Part shown: one piece after another, positions 1-7,357 of the stretch | Position numbering within the stretch: the first letter of the stretch is position 1 | Layout of the letters: each line of letters opens with the position of its first letter | Origin: a virus | DNA: 25,629 nucleotides | Reading direction: 5' to 3' (one strand) | Virus record (IMG/VR): IMGVR_UViG_3300025102_000254 | Span: 1 to 25,629 of that record | The notes under the pieces: model-generated | Database searches by the model: none | Told to the model about the DNA's origin: nothing | Seen by the model: the letters and a program-made list of their open reading frames with translations, nothing else | Program-made: the position numbers and the translations under genes

Positions 1-581
1 TCAGCTGACGACATAAAGCTAAATCCACTCCGTCTGTTTTTAAGATAGCACATTCCATAGCACCTGCTGTCCGCTTTACAAGCTTCCCAGAAGATGAAGA
101 AGAGTCTATTTGCCTCTCTGTAATCGGCTGCACCAACATCAATCTTTGACCATTGCAAGTACATGTAATGAGTACCAGTAATATAAGTAGGCACGCCATT
201 ATTAAAGAACCAATAACCCTCGTCTCGTTTTTTGAATTCATTATCTATATAATCAAACCATTTTTCTTTAAAGTCTATGGGGTATTCTTCCCAGTCAAAT
301 CTTGTTTTTATTCTAGCTAATTCTTTCGGGTATTCTTGTTTTTCCCAATACTGTTCCTCTTGCTTTTCGCTTCGTTTAAAAGGTTCATATTCTTTTGGTA
401 AAGCAATGCGGAGGTTTTGAATTTCAACAATCTGTCCAATTTGTCCAGTTTTACTAATTACTATAAAATCATAATCTTCATTATAACCATACTCCCACTT
501 TTTTAATCTATTTTGTTTAGATAATATTTTAGGGTTTACGACATCTTTTATTTCTTTCCAAAGCGTTTGTTCGTAACTCAT
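1..581 (-). CDS. terL: Terminase large subunit, N-terminal part (truncated by window edge)
   Basis: Reading the minus strand from the ATG at 581 gives 193 residues without a stop before the window ends. The end of the fragment has YITGTHYMYLQWSKI (about 133-147), REANRLFFIFWEACKAD (155-171) and a basic P-loop-like KNRRSGFS (181-188). This arrangement matches N-terminal ATPase regions of large terminases from marine tailed phages, where the Walker A deviates to an RRxGxS form. The protein would power DNA packaging into the prohead. Its ATG overlaps the stop of the gene before it (ATGA), so it is the last visible gene of the late operon. The nuclease domain is outside the window. Identification is by motif and pattern recognition; no search was run. 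Confidence 0.85.
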   Translation of the reverse strand, partial: MSYEQTLWKEIKDVVNPKILSKQNRLKKWEYGYNEDYDFIVISKTGQIGQIVEIQNLRIALPKEYEPFKRSEKQEEQYWEKQEYPKELARIKTRFDWEEYPIDFKEKWFDYIDNEFKKRDEGYWFFNNGVPTYITGTHYMYLQWSKIDVGAADYREANRLFFIFWEACKADSRCYGMCYLKNRRSGFSFMSSA

Positions 582-850
582 TTACTACGCCCTTCTGCAA
601 ATTTGAAATCTCTTTCTTTTTTTACTTCTTTAGGTTTACCATCTAACAAATTTTCTTCTTCTTCTATTCTATGTAGAATTTCAAAAGCATCAAATATTGC
701 TAACTTTTTTGTCGCAGCAGCATTTTTTAGTCTGTCCGCAGACACATCCTCCCCCGTGTCCACAATTGGCTCTTGAGCAACTTTTATCAGTTCTTTTACT
801 GCTAGTTGCCCAGCTTGGATTATACTCTTCTTCGTTTCCTTGACGTTCAT
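578..850 (-). CDS. Conserved small phage protein preceding the terminase (small-terminase candidate)
   Basis: This is a 90-residue, largely helical, charged protein. The core has AGQLAVKELIKVAQE (about 13-27), then DRLKNAAATKKLAIFDAF (39-56) and EILHRIEEEENLL (57-69). I recognise it as a type often found directly before large terminases in marine phages. Position and size would suit a small terminase subunit, but no DNA-binding motif is evident, so that role is inferred. The stop overlaps the terL ATG (ATGA). The start lies inside the gene before it, which runs on for 161 nt in another frame. The regular alanine- and lysine-rich helix pattern argues that this frame is the selected one in the overlap. 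Confidence 0.75.
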   Translation of the reverse strand: MNVKETKKSIIQAGQLAVKELIKVAQEPIVDTGEDVSADRLKNAAATKKLAIFDAFEILHRIEEEENLLDGKPKEVKKERDFKFAEGRSK

Positions 851-1373
851 CTTTCACTAATATATCTTTTGATTTCATACAATACAATAATTCATTGTCT
901 ACCACAAACTCAAACTCTCTATTTTGTTTATAGTAGACAATATCATTTTCTTTTATTCCTAAGGACTTTAAATTAGGATTACCATATCTTAGTATACCTT
1001 TTTGCGTTTGAGTTGCTAAGGGTTTAATAAAACATCTATCTCCTAAAGTATTCCATTTATCATCTTGATAATATAAATATATTTGATCTAATTCTACAAA
1101 ATATTTATTATCCTTAAAATATAACTTACTATTCTTTTCTCGACCTTTCATGTCATAGAATTTCCTAAAGACATTATGATGAATAATAACTATATCTCCT
1201 ACGTTTATATTAGTAATAATGTTTTTAGGTATCTGAGTTACCTTAGCTACTTTATTTACTGCTTTAAACGTTTCTATTTTAGTATTGATGACAAGTTGTT
1301 TATTCCCTACTTTTATAACGTTGTTATATCTTTCTCCAATAGGCTCAACTAGAAATTTATATAAAGCTTGCAT
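690..1373 (-). CDS. Tandem GroES-like fold protein (putative co-chaperonin-related)
   Basis: The 227-residue frame appears to contain two GroES-like beta-barrel units. Unit 1 (about 5-105) shows a FLVEPIGER start, then NINVGDIVIIHH (56-66) and DNKYFVELDQIYLY (88-101). Unit 2 (about 110-174) is closer to GroES: LGDRCFIKPL, GILRYGN, GIKENDIVYYK and LLYCMKSKDILV, matching the GDR-x-x-x-KP, GD-V and final SDIL elements. No clear GGIVL-type mobile loop is seen, so GroEL binding is uncertain. Residues after about 175 overlap the following gene, and their cysteine-rich sequence is probably a by-product of that gene's codons. The start forms a TAATG junction with the gene before it. The fold call is by eye. 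Confidence 0.6.
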   Translation of the reverse strand: MQALYKFLVEPIGERYNNVIKVGNKQLVINTKIETFKAVNKVAKVTQIPKNIITNINVGDIVIIHHNVFRKFYDMKGREKNSKLYFKDNKYFVELDQIYLYYQDDKWNTLGDRCFIKPLATQTQKGILRYGNPNLKSLGIKENDIVYYKQNREFEFVVDNELLYCMKSKDILVKDERQGNEEEYNPSWATSSKRTDKSCSRANCGHGGGCVCGQTKKCCCDKKVSNI

Positions 1374-1600
1374 TAATATTCTAAATCATATTCAACAGAA
1401 ATAGCCATATTTGAATTAAACTTTTTCCAAGGTATAATTTCATTATCTTTTTTAATAAATATATTATACGAGTTGTCAGTTTCCTCGTGAAGTATATCAC
1501 ATATAATATGACCGCCATACACTTGCTGACTTACAGAGTAGTGCATGGCTTCATTTTTATAATCAGCACCAATGCTGATTTTTCTAATAACATTTTCCAT
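1373..1600 (-). CDS. Hypothetical small late protein
   Basis: This 75-residue protein is not recognised. It is predicted to be mostly beta strand, with a YGGHIICDIL stretch in the middle and an acidic, aromatic C-terminus (SVEYDLEY). No signal peptide or membrane segment is visible. It sits between the coiled-coil protein and the tandem GroES-like protein, with one-base TAATG overlaps at both ends, so it is translationally coupled to both. A virion or chaperone-related role would be pure inference from position. Confidence 0.65.
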   Translation of the reverse strand: MENVIRKISIGADYKNEAMHYSVSQQVYGGHIICDILHEETDNSYNIFIKKDNEIIPWKKFNSNMAISVEYDLEY

Positions 1601-1839
1601 TACTCAGCTGCAACTGGTTCTTCTATTTTAGTATAAGTGCCGTCTTCTAAATTTATATTTACAGATCCGTATTCACTTTCTAATTCTGCTTTAAACTTTT
1701 CAACATCTTGATTAACTCCTGCCATTTCGTGAAGTAAACCATGCTTGTTGGCTTCTAACACTCCTATTTGGTTAATTAAGTTATTTAATTTAGTTTGTTG
1801 TTCTTTTATTGTTTCTAATTGTTCTTCTTTTATTTTCAT
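1600..1839 (-). CDS. Coiled-coil small structural-region protein
   Basis: The 79-residue protein is a coiled coil over most of its length (about 4-56), with regular heptads of L, I and V around EQLETIKEQQTKLNNLI and IGVLEANKHGLLHEMAGV. A short beta-rich tail follows (GSVNINLEDGTYTKI). Proteins of this kind are common next to tail and terminase genes in marine phages, but I know of no proven function. The ATG is preceded by an A/T-rich leader and follows the LamG-like fibre gene after 29 nt. The stop overlaps the next ATG. Confidence 0.7.
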   Translation of the reverse strand: MKIKEEQLETIKEQQTKLNNLINQIGVLEANKHGLLHEMAGVNQDVEKFKAELESEYGSVNINLEDGTYTKIEEPVAAE

Positions 1840-1868
1840 TTTATTAAATTTAATTGTTTGTTTTTATT

Positions 1869-3623
1869 TTATGTTATTCCATAATCACTTTTAAAGTAAT
1901 CGTATATTATTTGCATATCCGCGTCTGATTTAGCTTCGCCAGACCATAAAGCTAATATTCCAAACGAACCTTGAAAATCAAAGGTGCTAAAATCTGGACG
2001 TCTACCTTCTCCATATCTAAAACCAGTAAATTGTTCTATTATTTCACTAGCTGTTAAGTTACTTGCTGGATCAGTTCCATCTGATGGATCACTTGTATTT
2101 CCACCATCATATAAATAATCTATATAAGTTCCATCATTATTTACGTTTATAGTATTACCACCGCTTACTATTCCTGAACCAGTTATAGCATTTCCAGCAT
2201 TTGTAGAGGTATATTGATTTCCAAATAAATGTCTAATTTTTGGAACAGTAGGATCAACTGATATCATTAAACAACACCATTCATCATCTGCCCAATTTTG
2301 ATAGAGAGATTGATATACGTTAGGGTTGGTAGATCTTGGTCTAAACTCCATTTTTCTAGAAGCAGAGCTACCAATTGAATCTAATTGATAACCACTATCT
2401 TCTGATGTACTATTTCCGCTAATACTTGCATCAAATAAACCTAAGTCATCTTTATCTGGTTGAGTTGAATCTACTTTAAACCAAATCATAACTGTGTATC
2501 TATCTTGAGCAGGTGCCACAGTACTATTGTTGAAAGCATAATTAGGAAAACTACTAGAAGTCCACTTGAAATAAGCATTTTGAAAAGGACTAGTAGTAGA
2601 CTCTATGAATTCTATTTCTTCCCAAGCATCACCTACTGTTGTCTGAGAATTATTTATTGTTAGACTATTACCTGTTGAAGATCCGTCAAGTACTTTTGAT
2701 GGTACTGAGCTATTATTTACTACACCTAGATTACTTACTCCAGTTCCTTGCACAGCGCCAGTATAGTCGTTTGGATCCCACAAACCATAAAGATTACTAT
2801 TTATTATCGCCAGCTCATCAACATCTGGTCCTTCTATAATACTCGCAGTTGCAAAATTTTCAAAACCAGCCCAGTATAAACAACCATAGTTATTAGATGT
2901 TGGACTAAGAGTAGGATCTGCACCATTACCCTCTTTAATCCATCTTAATACTTTAGTAGAACCATCTAATCTAATATTTGATGCATCTGATATTTTACTA
3001 CCTGTTGGAAAGTTAAAATAAGGGTTTGCTGTTGGATGTACTATTAATGTACCTGTTGCTCCATCTGGTATATCTGAAATATCGCTTGCAGTGTTTGTAG
3101 TATTATTCCACATTGTAATAACATTATCAAGCGTAATAGCTGGGTCAGGATCTTGTGTAGTAATTAATTCTATATTTGGTCCATCAACACCATAATCCCA
3201 TTTTACTACATCTCCAGCTGTTAAATTTGTAAAACCTGGAGAACCAGCTGGAATAGTGATAGTTACATTATCTGGATCATTAGCTGTAAAAGTGCCTAAT
3301 TGAGTAACACCATATGCTATAGTCAACGTGCCATCATTAACAGTTGGTACAGTAGGTAAAGTAGTCCAACTTCCATCTTTATTTATATATTGATTAACAG
3401 CGCCACCCGTTGGTAACCAATTAGCTGTAGGTAATATACCATTTTGTATATTAGAAACATCCATTTTTTCAGTAACACTTCCTACTAACTCAGTTCCAGT
3501 TATTTTTACATTTTGTCCTAAAGCATCTTGATTATCTGTTCCTACGCCAGCTATAGCTGTCATCAATTCAACATCTCCATTTTTAACTTTAGCAAAATCA
3601 CTTATTTTTTTATTATTGCTCAT
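1869..3623 (-). CDS. Tail fibre or spike protein with C-terminal LamG/concanavalin-like domain
   Basis: The 584-residue protein begins with a short conserved head (MSNNKKISDFAKVKNGD), typical of fibre N-termini that bind a virion partner. A Thr/Asn/Pro-rich beta region follows. From about residue 285 it has a jellyroll resembling laminin G/concanavalin-like lectins: YTVMIWFKVDS, EWCCLMISVD and a closing FGILALWSGEAKSDADMQ then IIYDYFKSDYG. That last motif is characteristic of LamG_3-type domains in phage and bacterial surface proteins. The likely role is sugar binding on the host surface. It starts 3 nt after the stop of the small proline-rich gene. Fibre versus spike cannot be settled from sequence alone. 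Confidence 0.75.
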   Translation of the reverse strand: MSNNKKISDFAKVKNGDVELMTAIAGVGTDNQDALGQNVKITGTELVGSVTEKMDVSNIQNGILPTANWLPTGGAVNQYINKDGSWTTLPTVPTVNDGTLTIAYGVTQLGTFTANDPDNVTITIPAGSPGFTNLTAGDVVKWDYGVDGPNIELITTQDPDPAITLDNVITMWNNTTNTASDISDIPDGATGTLIVHPTANPYFNFPTGSKISDASNIRLDGSTKVLRWIKEGNGADPTLSPTSNNYGCLYWAGFENFATASIIEGPDVDELAIINSNLYGLWDPNDYTGAVQGTGVSNLGVVNNSSVPSKVLDGSSTGNSLTINNSQTTVGDAWEEIEFIESTTSPFQNAYFKWTSSSFPNYAFNNSTVAPAQDRYTVMIWFKVDSTQPDKDDLGLFDASISGNSTSEDSGYQLDSIGSSASRKMEFRPRSTNPNVYQSLYQNWADDEWCCLMISVDPTVPKIRHLFGNQYTSTNAGNAITGSGIVSGGNTINVNNDGTYIDYLYDGGNTSDPSDGTDPASNLTASEIIEQFTGFRYGEGRRPDFSTFDFQGSFGILALWSGEAKSDADMQIIYDYFKSDYGIT

Positions 3624-3625
3624 TT

Positions 3626-3790
3626 TTAATTATTTTGTGTTAAAACTTTATCTACACCGTTTTGCATTTCTAATGTGCTACCATCTTCCCATATTACAAA
3701 AAATTCAGAAGGTGGTGGTGGTGGCCCTGGTTTACCTTGCCCTGGCAAACTTGCTATAGTAGGAAAAGTATTTAACGTGCTTATCCACAT
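3626..3790 (-). CDS. Small proline-rich late protein
   Basis: This 54-residue frame was read from the ATG at 3790. It contains a PGQGKPGPPPPPSEF segment (about 16-30) followed by FVIWEDGSTLEMQNGVDKVL. The proline run comes from a (GGT)n tract on the plus strand at about 3712-3723. The tight fit between flanking genes (3 nt on each side) supports it as a real gene. The short collagen-like or polyproline linker plus a small beta domain suggests a virion appendage component, but no family is recognised. Confidence 0.65.
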   Translation of the reverse strand: MWISTLNTFPTIASLPGQGKPGPPPPPSEFFVIWEDGSTLEMQNGVDKVLTQNN

Positions 3791-3793
3791 AAC

Positions 3794-4153
3794 TTATAGT
3801 AATGCTACTAGTTCACCAGTTTGATTTAGCGCTGGAGTTGTCGCTTTTACTTGAACAGCTAATATAGGTAAAAATGAACCAGCTGAAATACCTCTAAAAA
3901 CAGTAGTTCCAATTGGGTTACCACTAGCGTCAGTTTTTGCTTGACCTTCTAAAACTACTTCAATACTAGTGTAGTCTTGTCCACAATACAAAGCTGCTCC
4001 TCTGTTAGGGTTTCCAGTTCCTGGAATTTGATTATTTAATCCTAAGGTATAAATGTCAACAGAGTCATGCCCCATAATTCTAGGATTGTCCGCAAACTTT
4101 CCATCTACTACTCTTTTAGGAGCGTACATATTTTCTTGGTCTAATGATGCCAT
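3794..4153 (-). CDS. Putative virion protein, weak similarity to spike-base proteins
   Basis: The 119-residue protein ends in a beta-rich half: YTSIEVVLEGQ, then TTVFRGISAGSFLPILAVQV and a terminal TGELVALL. This pattern (strand, gene-transfer-agent-like AGxxLPI, then a T-x-T-G-x-x-VAL close) recalls the RCAP_Rcc01079 spike-base family, though the N-terminal half (MASLDQENMYAPKRVVDGK) differs. The role is inferred as a tail-tip or decoration component. It lies immediately after the holin gene in transcription order and before the proline-rich gene. A structure-based search would be decisive. Confidence 0.6.
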   Translation of the reverse strand: MASLDQENMYAPKRVVDGKFADNPRIMGHDSVDIYTLGLNNQIPGTGNPNRGAALYCGQDYTSIEVVLEGQAKTDASGNPIGTTVFRGISAGSFLPILAVQVKATTPALNQTGELVALL

Positions 4154-4157
4154 TATT

Positions 4158-4613
4158 TTATTTTTTAATTTTTGTTATTTTTTCAGCGCCTCTAGATCCG
4201 AAGTACGCCACATATACTGTGATAAGTAGAGCTTCTAATAGTGAAACCCAACCTGTTTTAATCTCTAATAGTACAGTTGAATCCAGCACTATAAATATTG
4301 TCATTGCTAAAGTAAGATATATTAATGTCATAGGTCTAGTGTTTTTACTTAACCATGAGTCACTTTTCATATCACTAGCCCATCTCTCTGAGATGTTGTT
4401 CATTTCAGATATATCTTGTTCTAACAGCTTTAAAGCCATCTCTTTATCTTTAGGTTCTATACTAGAATCACTTGATATAAGATTTTTTACTATACCTAAA
4501 CCTCCTGAATCAGGTAAAAACTCGCCTACAGTATCTAAAATTGTAGGAGCTTTCTCTTTTAAGAAAACCCCTACTTTAGTATCTTTAAACTTTTTTTTCT
4601 TTTTATTACTCAT
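4158..4613 (-). CDS. Holin, GTA/3TM-like family
   Basis: Starting at the ATG at 4613 gives 151 residues. An earlier in-frame ATG at 4637 exists, but 4613 makes the ATGA overlap used throughout this operon. The N-terminus is lysine-rich and cytosolic (MSNKKKKKFK), followed by an amphipathic region ending in DSWLSKNTRPMTLIYLTLA. This W-x-x-(K/R)-x-x-RP-x-T entry to the first membrane segment is typical of the GTA_holin_3TM family. Membrane segments are seen at about 94-111 and 120-140, with a basic C-terminus. A holin would form the membrane lesion that releases the amidase encoded about 2 kb upstream in the operon. Confidence 0.75.
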   Translation of the reverse strand: MSNKKKKKFKDTKVGVFLKEKAPTILDTVGEFLPDSGGLGIVKNLISSDSSIEPKDKEMALKLLEQDISEMNNISERWASDMKSDSWLSKNTRPMTLIYLTLAMTIFIVLDSTVLLEIKTGWVSLLEALLITVYVAYFGSRGAEKITKIKK

Positions 4614-4813
4614 TTTATAGGAGTTTCCTTGACCCATTTAGCGTTGGGAAAATAATAATCATAACCAGGATACATTACTTTTGTATAACCCCTGTCATCA
4701 GTGCCTAATACTTTAAAATCCACGCCTTTCATAGTTATGTTACCACCCTCTATAATGTTAACTTTATTATTAACATCTGGAGAGTTTCTTTTATAACCTT
4801 TTTTAGATTTCAT
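4610..4813 (-). CDS. Hypothetical small late protein
   Basis: This 67-residue basic protein has a KSKKGYKRNSPDVNNK start and a beta-rich centre (MKGVDFKVLGTDDRGYTKVM), with aromatic residues near the end (YPGYDYYFPNAKW). It is not recognised. It overlaps the gene before it by one base (TAATG) and the holin by four (ATGA). Such placement supports expression, but the role is unknown. Confidence 0.65.
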   Translation of the reverse strand: MKSKKGYKRNSPDVNNKVNIIEGGNITMKGVDFKVLGTDDRGYTKVMYPGYDYYFPNAKWVKETPIK

Positions 4814-5511
4814 TATTTGCCTGTTCCAAATTTATAATTTACCCCGTGGCCAGCGTTTAAAATTGTACCTGATAATGATTGACCTTTTTTTGCTAAATCA
4901 TTTTTTTGTAGCTGCATGTATTTGTCAAGATTTGCTTTTGAACCGTCTTTACCATAATCACCTCGCCTATTCAATTTTGCCTCTACTCCAGCTACATAAG
5001 CTAAAGCATCAGAAGAATCTTGTGTAGCTCCAGGTAAGTCCATATTTTGCATCATTGTTTCAGCTGCTAAAATAGCTTTGCCTCTTTCGTCCCTACCACC
5101 ATATCTTTGAGCAGTAGTTAATTCTTTTATAGGCTTTATTTCTGGTTTAGGACCCTCGCTTGTTGTTGGGGTTGAAGAAGATTTTTTAGCTAAATTATAT
5201 GCCGCGTTTATGCTTTTTTGTGATGATACATATTCTGGCGAACCTTTAGCTGAATTGTTTCTGGTTTTTATATAGTTATTTAAATTTGGATCAGCTTTCA
5301 AAGCAGCATTATATGGATTGTCTTGTCGAACTCCAGCTTCTCTCATTTCCATACCTTTAGTTCTACTAGCGTCTATTGCCATTCCATCCATACTTAAATA
5401 TGGGTTTGTTTGTTTTGGAAAATATTCTCCCATTTTTTGATGAGGTCCTTTTTTACCCATGTGATCTCTATCGCCGTGCATGCCTTTGCTGTAAAGTGCT
5501 TTATTTTTCAT
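4813..5511 (-). CDS. Hypothetical late protein, possibly virion-associated
   Basis: The 232-residue protein is hydrophilic, rich in Lys, Gly, Asn and Ser, and likely has disordered stretches. Its N-terminus is His/Met/Gly-rich (MKNKALYSKGMHGDRDHMG). A helical middle (SPEYVSSQKSINAAYNLAK, about 91-109) leads to a Ser/Thr/Pro linker, then a helical C-terminal part with AILAAETMMQNMDLPG and DALAYVAGVEAKLNRRG. No catalytic motif or membrane segment is seen. The composition would fit an internal or scaffold-like virion protein, but this is speculation. It begins 11 nt after the metallopeptidase stop. Confidence 0.6.
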   Translation of the reverse strand: MKNKALYSKGMHGDRDHMGKKGPHQKMGEYFPKQTNPYLSMDGMAIDASRTKGMEMREAGVRQDNPYNAALKADPNLNNYIKTRNNSAKGSPEYVSSQKSINAAYNLAKKSSSTPTTSEGPKPEIKPIKELTTAQRYGGRDERGKAILAAETMMQNMDLPGATQDSSDALAYVAGVEAKLNRRGDYGKDGSKANLDKYMQLQKNDLAKKGQSLSGTILNAGHGVNYKFGTGK

Positions 5512-5522
5512 AATAGTTATTG

Positions 5523-5864
5523 TTAATTTCTTCTTTTGTTCTTTAGTGGTTTTTCTTTTTTATAAGCTTCTTTTTCCCAAGGAAGATTTTTACCACCTTC
5601 TTGAAATTTAGATCTTGAATATTTTTTACCTTTCCAATGAATGTTCTTATCATCATAAAAAAGATCACCTCTTTTTATTTGATCAACATGAACCATTTCA
5701 TGACTTAACGTGTTTTCTAATTGGTCGGGGTTACATATGTTTTTATTAATTATTATGTTTCCAGCATTAGTTGTAACACCATTTATGCCTTCTCCGTCAT
5801 CTTCTCCTAATCTAAATACGGAAGTCCAATCTATTTTATAAGGTGAAGTTAATTTAAAACTCAT
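5523..5864 (-). CDS. Small HExxH zinc metallopeptidase-like protein
   Basis: The 113-residue protein carries the zincin signature HEMVH (His55, Glu56, His59) in TLSHEMVHVDQIKRGD. A downstream acidic helix, LPWEKEAY (about 94-101), could supply the third zinc ligand. The N-terminal half is short beta strands (GNIIINKNICNPDQLENTL) leading into the active helix, as in compact minimal zincins. In tailed phages such domains occur among lysis and virion genes and may cut cell-wall peptides or virion proteins; the substrate here is unknown. Its ATG overlaps the previous stop (ATGA). Confidence 0.75.
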   Translation of the reverse strand: MSFKLTSPYKIDWTSVFRLGEDDGEGINGVTTNAGNIIINKNICNPDQLENTLSHEMVHVDQIKRGDLFYDDKNIHWKGKKYSRSKFQEGGKNLPWEKEAYKKEKPLKNKRRN

Positions 5865-6031
5865 TTTTTTCTAGTTAATTTATCAACTAAATTATTACTA
5901 AATCTATTGAGTTTTTCTTGTCGTTTTTTACAACCACAATCTTTTCCTGTTTTTTGCATTATAGCTTCTGTCATTTGGTGAACTCCACTTAATTTCATTA
6001 CACTATGTACTTTATCACCTAGATTTCTCAT
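5861..6031 (-). CDS. Small Cys/Lys-rich conserved-type phage protein
   Basis: This 56-residue frame starts at the ATG at 6031. It is basic, with a central CGCKKRQEKLNRF motif (about 32-44) and flanking helices (KVHSVMKLSGVHQMTEAIM). The C-x-C-K-K-R-x-E-K-L-N pattern recurs, to my recollection, in small proteins of marine phage late regions. The function is unknown, and two cysteines alone do not make a metal site. The stop shares ATGA with the metallopeptidase start. Confidence 0.65.
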   Translation of the reverse strand: MRNLGDKVHSVMKLSGVHQMTEAIMQKTGKDCGCKKRQEKLNRFSNNLVDKLTRKK

Positions 6032-6033
6032 AA

Positions 6034-6189
6034 CTAACTTTTAAATGCATATAAAATTTCTCTTAATCCAACGCCGAAAGCAATTCCGGAATACATCATA
6101 TGTCCTTCTAATAGTAACATTGATCCTATTATTCCACATCCTATTCCTTTAGATAATGGATGATTAATTATCATTTTTATTTTTTCCAT
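6034..6189 (-). CDS. Small membrane protein
   Basis: I place the start at the ATG at 6189, giving 51 residues. A longer frame to 6237 would overlap the neighbouring gene and adds an unlikely N-terminus. The chain is short and hydrophobic: a basic start (MEKIKMIINHPLSKG), then GIGCGIIGSMLLLEG and MYSGIAFGVGLREILYAF. This may form two short membrane-spanning hairpin segments separated by a histidine. Its position between lysis genes makes a lysis accessory role (holin or antiholin) possible but unproven. Confidence 0.6.
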   Translation of the reverse strand: MEKIKMIINHPLSKGIGCGIIGSMLLLEGHMMYSGIAFGVGLREILYAFKS

Positions 6190-6199
6190 AATTATATAT

Positions 6200-6424
6200 T
6201 TATTTACAACCCATAGATTTAGCTTTTTTTGAAACACAAGCTAAAATATCTTTTTTATTTCCTGAGCCTTTATATTTACCTATTAATCTTCTCGCCGCTA
6301 TAACATGGTCACAGTCAGGCACGGGAAAAGATTCTTCAGGTCCACAAAAAGAACTTGAAGGTAAAGCGTCTCTTTCTTTTGTTGTTAACCTTTTTTGCAA
6401 AGGACTATTTCTCATGTAAGGCAT
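6200..6424 (-). CDS. Small conserved phage domain protein (LTTKERDALPxSxF type)
   Basis: The 74-residue protein contains RLTTKERDALPSSSFCGP (about 12-29), then SFPVPDCDHVIAARRLIG and a helical end with KKDILACVSKKAKSMGC. The pattern L-x-x-x-x-R-x-x-LP-x-x-x-F followed by FPVPD-x-x-H-x-x-x-A-x-x-(L/A)-(L/I)-G is a recurring phage domain, seen alone or attached to prohead protease or Mu-F-like proteins. Its biochemical role is not known to me. An internal Met at residue 4 is an alternative start. Confidence 0.7.
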   Translation of the reverse strand: MPYMRNSPLQKRLTTKERDALPSSSFCGPEESFPVPDCDHVIAARRLIGKYKGSGNKKDILACVSKKAKSMGCK

Positions 6425-6427
6425 ATT

Positions 6428-6637
6428 CTACGTTTTAGAATGTTTAAGTATAGGATGTTTTCTAAACCTACTCATGTGATCGTCGTGAGCGTCTTTTTTA
6501 AGAGCGTGTGCATGATTAAAATCATTTTCAGCAGCAGCTTTTTTACCATGTTCTAATTCATATCTTCCGTCAGCACCTAACTTTTTCTCGTGAGAGTAGT
6601 CATCCATTGACGCTTCTTTATCTTCGTACCTGTTCAT
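6428..6637 (-). CDS. Small His/Lys-rich hypothetical protein
   Basis: I choose the ATG at 6637 (69 residues), because the frame upstream of it lies inside the amidase gene. The protein is highly charged: DDYSHEKKLGADGRYELEHG, then AENDFNHAHALKKDAHDDH and a basic end (RFRKHPILKHSKT). It has nine histidines, is probably helical and has no membrane segment. The A-E-N-D-F-N-H-A-H-A-L-K-K-D-A-H region reads like one amphipathic helix. No family is recognised. It starts 1 nt past the amidase stop. Confidence 0.6.
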   Translation of the reverse strand: MNRYEDKEASMDDYSHEKKLGADGRYELEHGKKAAAENDFNHAHALKKDAHDDHMSRFRKHPILKHSKT

Positions 6638-6638
6638 A

Positions 6639-7052
6639 TTATAAGTTTTTGTATTCTTCTGTTGCATCAAAACTAGGACATGCTTTGTTAGCAAAATCCT
6701 TGTGTGAATGTATTGTAGCATTTGGATACATTGCCTTAAGCGTTCTTAGCACTGCTAAAAGACTTTCTTTTTGGCAATCATATCTAGTATCTTTTGGAGT
6801 CTTACCATCACTCTCAACGCCTCCCGCATAGCATATTCCTATAGAATTTCTATTATACCCTTTAGTGTGAGCTCCTATTTTGGCTATATCTCTACCTTTA
6901 TATATATCACCATGTATGTCTATGTAGAAATGATATCCTATGTCAGTCCAGCCTCTGCCCTCCACGTGCCACTTCCTGATTGTTTCTACAGGAATATCTT
7001 GTCCTTCGCGAGTAGCAGAACAGTGGACTATAATTTTATTTATTTGTCTCAT
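6639..7052 (-). CDS. N-acetylmuramoyl-L-alanine amidase (T7 lysozyme-like endolysin)
   Basis: The 137-residue protein is an Amidase_2/PGRP-fold enzyme that cuts the bond between N-acetylmuramic acid and L-alanine in peptidoglycan. It aligns by eye to T7 lysozyme throughout: IIVHCSAT carries zinc ligand His10, WTDIGYHFYI carries Tyr40, KIGAHTKGYNRNSIGI matches the central strand, and HSHKDFANKACPSFD carries His117, Lys123 and Cys125. These correspond to T7 His17, Tyr46, His122, Lys128 and Cys130, so the active site is intact. T7 lysozyme also inhibits T7 RNA polymerase; whether this one does is unknown, but the idea is relevant given the T7-like promoters in the right arm. No signal peptide is seen, so export would need a holin. 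Confidence 0.92.
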   Translation of the reverse strand: MRQINKIIVHCSATREGQDIPVETIRKWHVEGRGWTDIGYHFYIDIHGDIYKGRDIAKIGAHTKGYNRNSIGICYAGGVESDGKTPKDTRYDCQKESLLAVLRTLKAMYPNATIHSHKDFANKACPSFDATEEYKNL

Positions 7053-7357
7053 GATCTTTTTGTTGGCATTACTTTATCAGAATACCCAAGCAACATGCTT
7101 AAACCTTTTTTTGTATCTTTCCACATTTGAGAAGGCTTCCAAGTTTGTGGTCCTGATTTTTTTCCTACTAAAGGTTTATCAGCTCCTGATGCGGGTTTGT
7201 TAGCTACGTTAGCTATGTTAGTATCACCAATCGTATTTTTTGGTTTTACATCTACGTAAGTAGTAGAAGATTCCATTATGTTTTCTTCGGGAGGATTAAA
7301 ATTAGGATTTTTAATTTGTTTCAAAGCTCCACCCATTCTTTTTAAATCTTTTCTCAT
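7049..7357 (-). CDS. Hypothetical basic late protein
   Basis: I start this at the ATG at 7357 (102 residues), which makes an ATGA overlap with the small membrane protein before it. A GTG start at 7384 is possible but would lie inside that gene. The N-terminus is basic (MRKDLKRMGGALKQIKNPNF), a Thr/Asn/Pro-rich likely disordered middle follows, and the C-terminus has WKPSQMWKDTKKGLSMLLGY. No family is recognised. The stop overlaps the amidase start by four bases. Confidence 0.6.
   Translation of the reverse strand: MRKDLKRMGGALKQIKNPNFNPPEENIMESSTTYVDVKPKNTIGDTNIANVANKPASGADKPLVGKKSGPQTWKPSQMWKDTKKGLSMLLGYSDKVMPTKRS

Noticed and set aside
690-850. Cysteine-rich tail resembling a metal-binding motif at the end of the tandem GroES-like frame
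   Set aside because: The Cys codons arise where the conserved NAAATKK stretch of the overlapping gene is read in the wrong frame; the GroES-like fold ends before the tail.
3712-3723. (GGT)n repeat as a slippery or regulatory repeat
   Set aside because: It encodes the polyproline run of the 54-residue gene in frame; no further signal of slippage is seen.
4144-4620. 158-residue plus-strand frame with hydrophobic stretches
   Set aside because: It is antisense to the holin gene, which has family motifs and proper gene junctions.
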